Source: Pseudomonas fulva
GTDB lineage: Bacteria; Pseudomonadota; Gammaproteobacteria; Pseudomonadales; Pseudomonadaceae
Direction: 5' to 3'
Length of the DNA: 64,000 nucleotides
Assembly: GCF_015680705.1 (NCBI RefSeq)
Contig: NZ_JADNYP010000018.1
Coordinates: 35,838 to 99,837, forward strand
The notes beneath the pieces were generated by a model that was not told the DNA's origin, searched no databases, and saw only the letters and a list, made by a program, of their open reading frames with translations. This document shows positions 25,804 to 34,764 of this stretch, one piece after another (position 1 is the first letter of the stretch; the number at the start of each line of letters is the position of its first letter). The position numbers and the translations under genes were made by a program.

Positions 25804-27141
25804 TTGCGTTCATTGTTCTGGCGCATCCTGGCCAGCTTCTGGCTGGCCATCGCCCTGGTCGCCGGCCTGTCGATCCTGCTTGGCCACATGCTGAACCAGG
25901 ATGCCTGGATTCTCAGTCGCCACCCTGGCCTGAACACCCTGGCCAGCCGCTGGACCCAGCACTACGAACAGGAAGGCCTGGCCTCGGCGCAACGCTTCCT
26001 GGAACGACGCAAGCATCGCTACAAGATCGATGTTCAGGTACTCGACGACAGCGGCAAGGCCGTGGTGCCAGGCACCTTCCCACATCGGGCGGCAGCGTTC
26101 GAGGCGCGTCAGCACAATGACCAGCGGCGCCTGCCCTGGCGCCGCCTGACCGAGGAATACACCAGCCCCTACAGTGGCGAGAACTACCTGCTGATCTACC
26201 GCATCCCCCACCCGGAACTGGATGCCTGGCATCGCGACAGCCTGATCTGGCCATTGAGCGCGTTGGGTATCGCGCTGGTCGTGCTGACCCTGTTCAGCCT
26301 GCTGGTGACCTTGTCGATTACCCGCCCGCTCAGTCGTCTGCGCAGCGCCGTGCATGACCTGGGCCAGACCAGCTACCAGCAGACCAGCCTGGCCCGCCTG
26401 GCCGACCGACGCGACGAATTCGGCGTACTGGCCACCGACTTCAACAAAATGGGTGCCCGGCTGCAAAGCCTGATCGGCAGCCAACGCCAGCTGCTGCGTG
26501 ACGTTTCCCACGAGCTTCGTTCGCCCCTGGCGCGGCTGCGCATAGCCTTGGCCCTGGCCGAGCGCGCCGAGCCCGAACAGCGCCAGGCGCTCTGGCCGCG
26601 CCTGACACGCGAATGCGACCGTCTCGAAGACCTGATCAGCGAAATCCTCGAACTGGCTCGGGTAGACGCCGAACAGGCCCACGCCGAACCGATCGACGTC
26701 AATGCCCTGCTCGGCAGCGTGCGCAAGGACGCTCAGCTCAGCGCACCAGACCAGGACATCCGCCTGGAAGCCGAGCCTGGCCTGGTGCTGCAAGGCTGGC
26801 CGACGCTGCTCGAGCGCGCCATCGATAACCTGGTGCGCAATGCCTTGCGCTTCAACCCGCCGGGGCAGCCGATCGAAATCGGTGCACACCGTGAAGAGCA
26901 ACGGATCGTGCTGAGCGTGCGCGACCATGGCCCTGGCGTGGCAATCGAGCACTTGTCACAGCTGGGCGAACCTTTCTTCCGCGCACCCGGACAGACGGCG
27001 ACCGGCCACGGCCTGGGGCTGGCCATCGCCCGCAAGGCAGCGGAGCGACACGGGGGTAGCCTGGCGTTGAACAATCATTGCCAAGGAGGTTTTCTGGCGC
27101 GGCTGGAGTTGCCTGTGGCGGGAGGTTCTGCAGGGCAGTGA
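25804..27141 (+). CDS. cpxA: CpxA-like sensor histidine kinase
   Basis: This 445-residue inner-membrane kinase has a first membrane helix at residues 7-28, a periplasmic sensor of about 120 residues, a second helix (WPLSALGIALVVLTLFSLLVTL), a HAMP domain with ITRPLSRLRSAV, the H-box DVSHELRSPLARLRIAL (His near 236), the N-box AIDNLVRNALRF, and G-boxes RDHGPGV and TGHGLGLAI. The TTG at 25804 is preferred because GGAGG ends eight bases upstream; the other in-frame codons overlap that site. It should phosphorylate the regulator at 24479. Confidence 0.83.
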   Translation: MRSLFWRILASFWLAIALVAGLSILLGHMLNQDAWILSRHPGLNTLASRWTQHYEQEGLASAQRFLERRKHRYKIDVQVLDDSGKAVVPGTFPHRAAAFEARQHNDQRRLPWRRLTEEYTSPYSGENYLLIYRIPHPELDAWHRDSLIWPLSALGIALVVLTLFSLLVTLSITRPLSRLRSAVHDLGQTSYQQTSLARLADRRDEFGVLATDFNKMGARLQSLIGSQRQLLRDVSHELRSPLARLRIALALAERAEPEQRQALWPRLTRECDRLEDLISEILELARVDAEQAHAEPIDVNALLGSVRKDAQLSAPDQDIRLEAEPGLVLQGWPTLLERAIDNLVRNALRFNPPGQPIEIGAHREEQRIVLSVRDHGPGVAIEHLSQLGEPFFRAPGQTATGHGLGLAIARKAAERHGGSLALNNHCQGGFLARLELPVAGGSAGQ

Positions 27142-27358
27142 GGTGTCTGCGCTAACTCTTGTCCGGCAGATCGCGGCCCACCAGGCCGCCAACGCTCTAC
27201 CCTCGATGGCACGGCTGTGGGAGTGGCCGCAGGGCCGCAATGGTGCGCAAAGCGCCCCGCACTACCAACGAGGAAAAGAGTATTGTCTGCCAGATCCTGA
27301 GGCCGCCGCGCGGTCCATCGCGGCAGGTCCAGGCCGCGGCGGTGGCCGCTCCGATCGT

Positions 27359-27928
27359 TCAGTCGTGGCCCTGCTCGCCCCACGCCTTCACATAATCTCC
27401 GGTCGCCAGCACTGGCGCCTTGCGCGGCTCGGTGGCTGGGGTGCCGAGATACAGATAGCCGATCAGCTCTTCGTTGTCCTGCAAGCCCAGCCCGCTCGCC
27501 ACGTGTGCGTCGTATGTCATGTCGCCGGTACGCCATACCGCGCCGATGCCCTGTGCATGCGCCGCGATGAGAATGCCGTGGGCTGCGCATCCAGCCGCCA
27601 GGCGCTGCTCGGACAGCGGCACTTTGAAATGCGCCTGCGGGCGAGCAATCACCACGATCAGCAGCGGTGCGCGCAAGGGCATGGCACGCGCCTTGTCCAG
27701 CGCAGCCTGGCTGGCCTCGCCCTTCTGGCGCAGGGCCTCGGCGAACAGCTCACCGAGCCTGTCACGCCCGGCTCCTTCGATGGTGAGGAAGCGCCAAGGA
27801 CGCAACTGGCCATGATCCGGAGCGCGCAACGCCGCCTGGAACAGTGCCTCGCGCTGCGCGGCATTCGGCGCCGGATCAGTCAGGCGTGGAACGGAAACGC
27901 GGTTGAGCAGTGCATCGAGAGCCTCCAC
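27359..27928 (-). CDS. Nitroreductase family protein (YdjA-like)
   Basis: This 189-residue FMN-dependent oxidoreductase shows the short nitroreductase pattern LLNRVSVPRLTDPAP, AALRAPDHGQLRPWRFLTIEG and GIGAVWRTG near the flavin site. Length and sequence fit the YdjA subgroup with a restricted active site. The physiological substrate is unknown. The GTG start (MEALDALLNR) has GGAGGG nine bases upstream. The gene stands alone between repeats. Confidence 0.87.
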   Translation of the reverse strand: MEALDALLNRVSVPRLTDPAPNAAQREALFQAALRAPDHGQLRPWRFLTIEGAGRDRLGELFAEALRQKGEASQAALDKARAMPLRAPLLIVVIARPQAHFKVPLSEQRLAAGCAAHGILIAAHAQGIGAVWRTGDMTYDAHVASGLGLQDNEELIGYLYLGTPATEPRKAPVLATGDYVKAWGEQGHD

Positions 27929-27969
27929 GGGCTACCCTCCTGGCATATGGATGTGCGGCCATTCTCAAG

Positions 27970-28065
27970 GCGTGAGCTTCGAGCTGCAAGCAAGAGCAAG
28001 AGCGGATCGACGCTGGGACTCCACTTGCGGCTCGCGGCTCGAAGCCTGCGGCTTGCAGCCGCCGA
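27970..28065. repeat. AGCTGCAAGC-family intergenic repeat
   Basis: GAGCTTCGAGCTGCAAGCAAG on the left is answered by GCGGCTCGAAGCCTGCGGCTTGCAGC on the right (each arm partly degenerate), forming a long imperfect hairpin between the nitroreductase and trkH promoters. Related copies occur at three other sites in the window. Confidence 0.5.
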
Positions 28066-28115
28066 TCCCGAGAGTAGAATGGCGCCCTTCCCCGTTGCGA
28101 GTCAGAGCAGTTCAC

Positions 28116-29570
28116 ATGGCGTTGCCGACCATCAGGATCATCGCGTTCATCATCGGCATCTTCCTGATCACCCTGGCAGTGAGCATGGTCGTGCCCATGG
28201 CGACCTTGCTGGTCTTCGAGCGCACCGGCGACCTGCCCTCGTTCCTCTGGTCGAGCCTGCTCACCTTCGTCGCAGGGCTGGCCATGGTCGCCCAGGGTCG
28301 GCCCCAACATGTGCACCTGCGCCCTCGCGACATGTACCTGCTGACGGTCTGCAGCTGGCTGGTGGTCTGCGTGTTCGCCGCCCTGCCGTTCCTGTTCACC
28401 CAGCACATCAGCTACACCAACGCCTTCTTCGAAAGCATGTCCGGCATCACCGCCACAGGCTCGACCGTGCTCAGCGGGTTGGACAACCTGTCCCCCGGCA
28501 TCCTGATGTGGCGTTCGATGCTGCACTGGCTCGGCGGCATCGGCTTCATCGGCATGGCCGTGGCGATCCTGCCGCTGCTGCGCATCGGTGGCATGCGCCT
28601 GTTCCAGACCGAATCCTCCGATCGCTCGGAAAAGGTCATGCCGCGTTCGCACATGGTCGCCAAGTCGATCGTGCTGGTGTACGTCGGCATCACCATCGTC
28701 GGTAGCCTGGCCTTCTGGTGGGCGGGCATGTCGCCGTTCGACGCCATCAATCACGCCATGTCGGCGATTTCCACCGGTGGCTTTTCCACCTCCGACCTGT
28801 CCCTGGCCAAGTGGGACATTCCCGCCGTGCACTGGGTCGCCGTGGTGGTGATGATTCTCGGCAGCCTGCCGTTCACCCTGTACGTGGCCACCTTGCGCGG
28901 CAATCGCTGGGCGCTATGGCGCGACCAGCAGGTGCAGGGGCTGCTCGGGCTACTGGTGGCGACCTGGGTGGTACTGGGCAGCTGGTACTGGCTGACCACC
29001 GACCTGCCTTGGCTCGATGCCCTGCGTCATGTCGCGCTTAACGTGACCTCGGTGGTCACCACCACCGGCTTCGCCCTCGGCGACTACAGCCTGTGGGGCA
29101 ATTTCTCGCTGATGTTCTTCTTCTACCTGGGCTTCATCGGCGGCTGCTCGGGCTCGACCGCGGGCGGTATCAAGATCTTCCGTTTCCAGGTGGCCTACAT
29201 CCTGCTCAAAGCCAACCTCAACCAGCTCATCCATCCACGCGCGGTGATCAAGCAGAAATACAACGGTCACCGCCTGGACGAAGAAATCGTACGTTCCATC
29301 CTCACCTTTTCCTTCTTCTTCGCCATCACCATTTGCCTGATCGCCTTGCTGCTGTCATTGCTGGGCGTCGACTGGATGACCGCGCTGACCGGCGCGGCCA
29401 GTACCGTGTCCGGGGTCGGACCAGGGCTGGGCGAGGTGATCGGGCCGGCGGGCAACTTCTCGACCCTGCCAGATGCGGCCAAGTGGATACTGGCCGGCGG
29501 CATGCTGCTAGGCCGCCTGGAAATCATCACCGTGCTGGTGTTGTGCATGCCGGCGTTCTGGCGTCACTGA
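28116..29570 (+). CDS. trkH: Trk potassium uptake protein, TrkH
   Basis: This 484-residue potassium-translocating membrane subunit has four pore-like repeats, visible as SMSGITATGSTV, AISTGGFSTSD, VTTTGFALGDY and STVSGVGPGLG, each with the selectivity-filter glycine. The coupling segment GGCSGSTAGGIKIFR is typical of TrkH. It needs TrkA, encoded elsewhere, for gating. Its last 44 bases overlap the 3' end of the convergent AraC gene. Confidence 0.94.
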   Translation: MALPTIRIIAFIIGIFLITLAVSMVVPMATLLVFERTGDLPSFLWSSLLTFVAGLAMVAQGRPQHVHLRPRDMYLLTVCSWLVVCVFAALPFLFTQHISYTNAFFESMSGITATGSTVLSGLDNLSPGILMWRSMLHWLGGIGFIGMAVAILPLLRIGGMRLFQTESSDRSEKVMPRSHMVAKSIVLVYVGITIVGSLAFWWAGMSPFDAINHAMSAISTGGFSTSDLSLAKWDIPAVHWVAVVVMILGSLPFTLYVATLRGNRWALWRDQQVQGLLGLLVATWVVLGSWYWLTTDLPWLDALRHVALNVTSVVTTTGFALGDYSLWGNFSLMFFFYLGFIGGCSGSTAGGIKIFRFQVAYILLKANLNQLIHPRAVIKQKYNGHRLDEEIVRSILTFSFFFAITICLIALLLSLLGVDWMTALTGAASTVSGVGPGLGEVIGPAGNFSTLPDAAKWILAGGMLLGRLEIITVLVLCMPAFWRH

Positions 29571-30588
29571 ACACGGCGGGAAGGCCTGCCAGGCGCGCCC
29601 GATATTCGCTGGGCGTGGCATCGAACCAGCGGCGGAACGCCCGGTAGAAGTTGCTCGGGTCGGCGAAGCCGAGCAGGTAGGCGGTCTGCAGCAGGGTCAT
29701 GCCAGGTTGCGCAAGATACTGTTCTGCCAGCTCGCGTCGGGTATCGTCGAGCAACGCCTGAAAACTGGTGCCCTCCTCCTGGAGCCGTCGTTGCAAGGTG
29801 CGCTGCGACATGTGCAGGGCCTGGGCCACCAGTTCCCGCTTGGGCTCGCCCTGAGGCAGCACACGACACAGCACCTGGCGGGCACGGTGGGTCACCCGGC
29901 TACCGGAAAACCGCGCCAGGTATTCACCGGCGAAGCGATCATGCAGCGTGGCCATGGCTTCGTTGGCCGTCGGCAACGGCGCCTCCATGTCCTGCGGATC
30001 GAAGATCAGCGCGTCGTGGGCAGCGCCAAAGATCAGTGGCGCACGGAAAACCGCCCGGTAGGGTTCGACATCGCGTGGCTGCGCGCCCCGGATGAAGACC
30101 TTGCGTGGCGCCATTGCACGTCCACTGAGCCAGCGGCACAGTGACAGCGCGCAAGCCAGCGAAGCCTCGGCGCTGTGCCGGGTGGGTGGCAGGTGGTCGC
30201 CGTAGACGCTGAGCACCAGCGCATAACCTTCCGGCTCCAGGCCGAAGGTCAGGTCGGAGCTTTCCGCAATGATGCGCTGGTAACGCACCAGGCGCCTGAA
30301 CCCCTCGGCCAAGGTCCGGCTGGACATCAGCGCATAACCGACCACATGAAATGACGCCGGGCGCACCAACCGAGCCATGTTCAGGCCGATGGCCTGGTTG
30401 CCCGACAGTTCTTCGGCGAGCATCCACAGGCGCGTCAGGGAGTCCTGCGTGAAGCGGGCGTCAGGATCGTCCAGGGCGGAGAAGTCCAGGCCCAGCCTGC
30501 GGAACATGGCTTGGCAGTCGAGCCCTTCGAGCTCCAACGCCTTGACGATACCGGAAGCCCAGCTGGCTGACGTGGTTCTTTCGCTCAT
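29527..30588 (-). CDS. AraC-family regulator with arabinose-binding-like N-terminus
   Basis: This 353-residue regulator has an N-terminal Arabinose_bd/DUF3380-like domain (residues about 20-205: SFHVVGYALMSSRTLAEGFRRLVRYQRI, of which the SFHVVGYALMSS part is diagnostic of the OruR/ArgR-unrelated group). The C-terminal HTH_18 domain reads LVAQALHMSQRTLQRRLQEEG and LLQTAYLLGFADPSNFYRAFRRW. Pseudomonas OruR, an ornithine regulator, has this architecture, but so do many paralogs, so no symbol is given. The extreme C-terminus overlaps trkH. Confidence 0.83.
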   Translation of the reverse strand: MSERTTSASWASGIVKALELEGLDCQAMFRRLGLDFSALDDPDARFTQDSLTRLWMLAEELSGNQAIGLNMARLVRPASFHVVGYALMSSRTLAEGFRRLVRYQRIIAESSDLTFGLEPEGYALVLSVYGDHLPPTRHSAEASLACALSLCRWLSGRAMAPRKVFIRGAQPRDVEPYRAVFRAPLIFGAAHDALIFDPQDMEAPLPTANEAMATLHDRFAGEYLARFSGSRVTHRARQVLCRVLPQGEPKRELVAQALHMSQRTLQRRLQEEGTSFQALLDDTRRELAEQYLAQPGMTLLQTAYLLGFADPSNFYRAFRRWFDATPSEYRARLAGLPAVFSDARTPACTTPAR

Positions 30589-30739
30589 GACCGGTTTCCG
30601 CGCTGGCCGCTAGGGTGGTTGCCTGCAAAGGATACTCAATTGGCGCCTATTGTCACTGTCGATGCGCCTTCGTCATCCTAGAATCCGAATGCAAGCAAGC
30701 TATTCATCTTTCTCAGGCAACCGCAGGCGGACAATCCAG

Positions 30740-31051
30740 ATGAGCCGCGCCACTCCTTTTCGCAGCTTTGCCGATTTCTATCCCTACTACCTTGGCGAAC
30801 ACAACGATCCGGTCTGTCGGCGCCTGCATTTCATTGGTACCAGCCTGGTCATCGCGCTGCTCGCCTACGTGATCGCCAGCGGCAGTTGGTGGCTACTGTC
30901 GCTGGTTCCGCTCGTCGGCTACGGCTTCGCCTGGATCGGCCACTTCTTCTTCGAGAAGAACCGCCCAGCGACCTTCACCCACCCGTGGTATAGCCTGCTC
31001 GGGGATTTCGCGATGTTCCGCGACGTCTTGCTCGGCAAGGTCGGGCTCTAG
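30740..31051 (+). CDS. Mpo1-like (DUF962) membrane protein
   Basis: This 103-residue protein has two hydrophobic hairpins (SLVIALLAYVIASGSWWLLSL region and the following VPLVGYGFAWIGHFFF). Motifs YLGEHNDPVCRRLHFIGTS and WIGHFFFEKNRPATFTHP carry the conserved His residues of the family. Yeast Mpo1 is a dioxygenase acting in fatty-acid alpha-oxidation; the bacterial role is unproven. ATG 30740 begins the conserved N-terminus. Confidence 0.85.
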   Translation: MSRATPFRSFADFYPYYLGEHNDPVCRRLHFIGTSLVIALLAYVIASGSWWLLSLVPLVGYGFAWIGHFFFEKNRPATFTHPWYSLLGDFAMFRDVLLGKVGL

Positions 31052-31065
31052 CCGTGCCCTGTGCC

Positions 31066-31878
31066 TCAGGCCGGCTCGCGCGCCAGGGCCACCGGCCCGA
31101 GCGGTCGCGCCTGGGCATCGGTCAGGCGATACAGCTCGATGCTGCCATCCCAATGTTCTATCAGTGCCGTGCAGGACTCGACCCAGTCGCCGCAGTTGAA
31201 ATACTCGACCCCACCAAGCTGACGGATCTCGGCATGATGGATGTGTCCGCAGACTACCCCCTGAAAGCCTCTGCGCAGGCATTCGTGGGCGATGGCATGT
31301 TCGAAATCGCTGATGAAGCTCACCGCGCCCTTGACCTTGTGCTTGAGATAGGCTGAAAGCGACCAGTAGCCGTGACCATGCCGTGCGCGCCAGTGGTTGA
31401 GCCAGCGGTTGAGCGTCAGGCTGAGGGTGTAGGCTCGATCGCCAAGCCAAGCCAGCCAGCGGTGATAGCGCGTGATGACATCGAACTGGTCACCATGAAT
31501 CACCAGCAGCCTGCGACCGTCGGCGGTGAGGTGCTCGGCTTCATCGACCAGCCGCAGGTTGCCAAGCATCAGCCTGGAATAGCGGCGCAGAAACTCGCCA
31601 TGGTTGCCAGTCACGTAGATGACTTCGGTGCCGCGCTTGCTCATGTTCAACAGGCGGCGGATGACATTGGTATGACTCTGCGGCCAGTAGATCCCGCCAC
31701 GCAGTTTCCAGCCGTCGATGATGTCGCCGACCAGGTAGAGGCGATCGGCCTGGTAGCGTCGCAGAAAGCCTGACAGATGTTCGGCCTGACAGCCACGTGT
31801 ACCGAGGTGGACATCGGAGATCCACAGCGTCCGCACCCTTTGCCTGCGGGACGGACGAGAACATTCGGCATGGGTCAT
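31066..31878 (-). CDS. LpxH-like metallophosphoesterase
   Basis: This 270-residue calcineurin-like phosphoesterase has the dimetal motifs ISDVHLGTRG, LVGDIIDGWKL, VTGNHGEFLRR, VIHGDQFD and VCGHIHHAEIR. It resembles UDP-2,3-diacylglucosamine diphosphatase, but the spacing and an insertion (about 130-190, WLAWLGDRAYTL) mark the paralogous group found beside, not in place of, LpxH. The true substrate is unknown. ATG 31878 has GGAGG nine bases upstream. Confidence 0.8.
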   Translation of the reverse strand: MTHAECSRPSRRQRVRTLWISDVHLGTRGCQAEHLSGFLRRYQADRLYLVGDIIDGWKLRGGIYWPQSHTNVIRRLLNMSKRGTEVIYVTGNHGEFLRRYSRLMLGNLRLVDEAEHLTADGRRLLVIHGDQFDVITRYHRWLAWLGDRAYTLSLTLNRWLNHWRARHGHGYWSLSAYLKHKVKGAVSFISDFEHAIAHECLRRGFQGVVCGHIHHAEIRQLGGVEYFNCGDWVESCTALIEHWDGSIELYRLTDAQARPLGPVALAREPA

Positions 31879-31996
31879 GTCGTGGCCTCCGGCGCTGTTT
31901 GCTGGAGACTGACAGGCCAACCTGACAGCTTGGTGACAGTCGGCAGGAGATGCCTGCAGAGGCTGCGGGGCGAGCCGAGGCTACCCCGCGGCCTGT

Positions 31997-32479
31997 TCAG
32001 CAGTCGGTCAGCTCGAGGAAGATCCTGGCCAGCTGCTCCAGCCCTTGCTGGTCCTGAACGGTGAAGCGGCCCAGGCGAGGGCTGTCCAGGTCGAGCACGC
32101 CGATCAGGCGACCTTCCTTGACCAGCGGAATCACCAGCTCGCTGTTCGAAGCGCTGTCGCAGGCGATATGCCCTGGGAAGGCATGCACGTCCTCGACCCG
32201 CTGGGTCTGGCCGGTGGCGGCCGCGGTGCCACAGACGCCCTTGCCGAACGGGATGCGCACGCACGCGACCTGCCCCTGGAACGGGCCCAGCACCAGCTGC
32301 CCGTCACGATTGAGGTAGAAACCGGCCCAATTGAGGTCCTCCACCTGGTGGTAGAGGAAAGCCGAAAACTGTGCGGCATTGGCAATGAAGTCACGTTCGT
32401 CGGCGAACAGGGCCTGCACCTGCGCCGCCAGCATCGCGTAGCCGTCCAACCCCTTGCCCGTGGCAGTCAGATCGATCAT
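31997..32479 (-). CDS. Free methionine-(R)-sulfoxide reductase, GAF domain
   Basis: This 160-residue single GAF domain reduces free Met-R-O. The three functional cysteines are present as Cys73 (VACVRIPFGK), Cys83 (GVCGTAAATGQTQRVEDVHAF, of which GVCGTA is the key part) and Cys107 (HIACDSASNSELV). The C-terminal EQLARIFLELTDC is typical. The ATG overlaps the stop of the upstream ATPase gene, so the pair is translationally coupled. Confidence 0.9.
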   Translation of the reverse strand: MIDLTATGKGLDGYAMLAAQVQALFADERDFIANAAQFSAFLYHQVEDLNWAGFYLNRDGQLVLGPFQGQVACVRIPFGKGVCGTAAATGQTQRVEDVHAFPGHIACDSASNSELVIPLVKEGRLIGVLDLDSPRLGRFTVQDQQGLEQLARIFLELTDC

Positions 32480-33366
32480 GCCTTGTGTTCCAGCAACTGC
32501 AGCCCGACCCAATAGCGGGCGAACTGATAGGCGCAACGGCCGTTGCGGTTGCCGCGCCCGGTGGCCCAGCGCACGGCAAGCTTCTCCAGCGCCTCGTCGC
32601 GCTGCCAGGCCAGGCCGGCGGAGCTGGCGAGCTGGCCGATCCAGTGCTCGACCACGTCGAGGAAATGTTCCTGGCTGAACGGATAGAACGACAGCCACAG
32701 GCCGAAACGGTCGGACAGGGCAATCTTGTCCTCCACCGCCTCGTTCGGATGCAGCTCGCCGTCGACCATCTTCCAGTTTTCGTTGTCGCTCTGCTTTTCC
32801 GGTACCAGATGACGACGATTGGAGGTCGCATAGAGCAGGACGTTGTCGGGCGCCTGTTCCAGGGAACCGTCGAGCACGCTCTTGAGCACGCGATAGTCGC
32901 CTTCGCCGGCCTCGAACGACAGGTCGTCACAGAACAGGATGAAGCGTTGCGGCAGCTTCTGCAGCTGCTCGACGACGCGAGGCAGGTCGGCCAGGTGGTC
33001 GCGCTCGATCTCGATCAGACGCAACCCGGCCGGCGCATGTTCGGCCAGCAACGCCCGCACCAGCGAAGACTTGCCGGTGCCACGCGAGCCCCAGAGCAGG
33101 GCATGGTTGGCCGGCATGCCGTCGATGAACTGCCGGGTATTGCGGCCCAGCTGCTCACGCTGCTGGTCGACGCCGATCAGGTCGCTCAGACGAATGTCCA
33201 GGCTGACCTCCAGGGGCAGCAGATAGCCGCTGCGTCCGTCGCGCTGCCAGCGCGCGGCCAGGCACTGCTGCCAGTCGATCTCGGGACGGGGAGCAGGCAG
33301 CAAGGGTTCGAGGCGGGCGAGCACCGATTCGGCTCGCTCCAGGAAAACGGTAAGGCGGGGGTCCAT
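32476..33366 (-). CDS. DUF815-type AAA ATPase
   Basis: This 296-residue protein has Walker A ALLWGSRGTGKSSLVRALL, Walker B FILFCDDLSF, sensor 1 LLYATSNRRHL and an arginine-rich end (RWATGRGNRNGRCAYQFARYW). It belongs to the DUF815 ATPases often encoded in proteobacteria; the function is unknown. ATG 33366 has GAGGAG seven bases upstream; a GTG six bases further out is in frame. It is coupled to the methionine-sulfoxide reductase gene behind it, which hints at a stress role. Confidence 0.83.
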   Translation of the reverse strand: MDPRLTVFLERAESVLARLEPLLPAPRPEIDWQQCLAARWQRDGRSGYLLPLEVSLDIRLSDLIGVDQQREQLGRNTRQFIDGMPANHALLWGSRGTGKSSLVRALLAEHAPAGLRLIEIERDHLADLPRVVEQLQKLPQRFILFCDDLSFEAGEGDYRVLKSVLDGSLEQAPDNVLLYATSNRRHLVPEKQSDNENWKMVDGELHPNEAVEDKIALSDRFGLWLSFYPFSQEHFLDVVEHWIGQLASSAGLAWQRDEALEKLAVRWATGRGNRNGRCAYQFARYWVGLQLLEHKA

Positions 33367-33697
33367 GACCACTCCTCGGGACGGGTTAAAACAAACGGAT
33401 GGACCAAATGGCAGGTTCGCCAGCTGCCGGGGGATGGTTCGGCCATGCTGGACAGCGCACGCAGCGCAAAACTGGCTCGGGACTCACGGATATCGAGTCG
33501 CTGATCGCCTGCCCTGCAAGCAAGCCCGTCCGACCATCCTGATAGGTGTCAGGCTCGGGCCTTGCTCGTGTCATCCAGATCAGCATCGATTATGCCAGCG
33601 AAGACGCTTGCATCAACCGGCAAATGCAGTTGCGGCCACAAATCGCCCCATCCTGCTCTAATGGCGGCCGAACATGGCCAGGCGCCAGCCTGCCGCC
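33367..33697. other. Intergenic region between the DUF815 ATPase and glutathione peroxidase genes
   Basis: These 331 bases hold no frame with coding character and no strong hairpin. They should include the promoter of the ATPase-fRMsr pair close to 33400 and the 3' end of the gpx transcript. Nothing more can be supported. Confidence 0.4.
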
Positions 33698-34207
33698 TCA
33701 GCGACCGAGCAGTGCCTCGATCTCCGACTCCAGCGCCTGGGGCTTGGTGAACGGCGCATGGCGCGTGGCCCGGCCAGTGGCGGGGTCGACCAGGAACTTG
33801 GTGAAATTCCACTTGATCCGTTCACTGCCGAGAAAGCCCGGAGCGCGGCGCTTGAGCTCGACGAACAACGGGTGCGCGCCTGGGCCGTTGACTTCGATCT
33901 TGCGGAACATCGGGAAACTCACCTCGAAGTTGCGCTTGCAGAACTGCGCGATGGTTCGCGCGTCGCCTGGCTCCTGCTGACCGAACTGGTTGCAGGGGAA
34001 TCCCAGCACGACCAGGCCGCGAGCACGATAAGCCTGCCACAGCTGCTCCAGCCCCTTGTATTGAGGCGTGAAGCCGCACTGGCTGGCAGTATTGACCACC
34101 AGTAGCGCCTTGCCTGGAAAATCGCCGAGCTTCCTGTGCTCGCCCCCGAGGGTCACGCAAGCGATGTCCTGCAGATCGACGCCGTGAACCGCTTTGTCTT
34201 CACGCAC
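33698..34207 (-). CDS. Glutathione peroxidase family protein
   Basis: This is a thiol peroxidase of about 169 residues. Visible are the peroxidatic Cys in NTASQCGFTPQYKGLEQLW, the Gln region GFPCNQFGQQEPG and the Trp/Asn pair KWNFTKFLVD, which with Cys make the catalytic tetrad. Cys replaces selenocysteine, so thioredoxin may be the real donor. No ATG fits the conserved N-terminus; a GTG at 34207 is the best candidate and overlaps the msrB stop by eight bases, suggesting coupling. The start is uncertain. Confidence 0.82.
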   Translation of the reverse strand: MREDKAVHGVDLQDIACVTLGGEHRKLGDFPGKALLVVNTASQCGFTPQYKGLEQLWQAYRARGLVVLGFPCNQFGQQEPGDARTIAQFCKRNFEVSFPMFRKIEVNGPGAHPLFVELKRRAPGFLGSERIKWNFTKFLVDPATGRATRHAPFTKPQALESEIEALLGR

Positions 34208-34595
34208 GAGACTTGAGCTCCAGGCAGACCGAGTTGATGCAGTAGCGCAGGCCGGTCGGCGGCGGGCCATCCGGAAACACGTGCCCCAGGTGCGCGTCGC
34301 AGCGGGCACAGGTGACCTCGGTGCGAATCATGCCATGGGACGTATCGCGCACCTCGATCATGGCATTGTCTTGCAGCGGCTCATAGAAGCTCGGCCAGCC
34401 GCAACCGGAGTCGAACTTGGCCTTGGCGTCGAACAGCGGCGCATCGCAGCAGATGCAGTGATAGATACCGTCGCGTCGCTCGCCGTTGTACTTGCCACTG
34501 AATGGCCGCTCGGTGCCCTTGAGACGGCACACCTGGTATTGCGCGGGATCGAGCATCTCGCGCCATTGTTCCAATGTCTTTTCGATCTTCTGCAT
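34200..34595 (-). CDS. msrB: Peptide-methionine (R)-S-oxide reductase
   Basis: This 131-residue enzyme repairs methionine-R-sulfoxide in proteins. The zinc CxxC pairs are CICC and CARC, substrate residues lie in GCGWPSFYEP and HLGHVFPDGPPPTGLRYCINS, and the catalytic Cys is in RYCINS. ATG 34595 starts MQKIEKTLEQW. It is followed by and overlaps the peroxidase gene, giving a two-gene oxidative repair operon. Confidence 0.94.
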   Translation of the reverse strand: MQKIEKTLEQWREMLDPAQYQVCRLKGTERPFSGKYNGERRDGIYHCICCDAPLFDAKAKFDSGCGWPSFYEPLQDNAMIEVRDTSHGMIRTEVTCARCDAHLGHVFPDGPPPTGLRYCINSVCLELKSRA

Positions 34596-34764
34596 GGCTG
34601 GACCTCGGCAGGCTTGAATTTGCACCGCGCCGTCTTTTCGAGGGCGCGGGGGGCACGTATATTAGTGCGCTTTCCTCGTCTGACATCAGTCTGGCACCCA
34701 CGCTCCGCCTTTTTCAAACCTTTCGACGGCGCAGCGCTGCGACCTCTCCAATCGGGATTTCATC

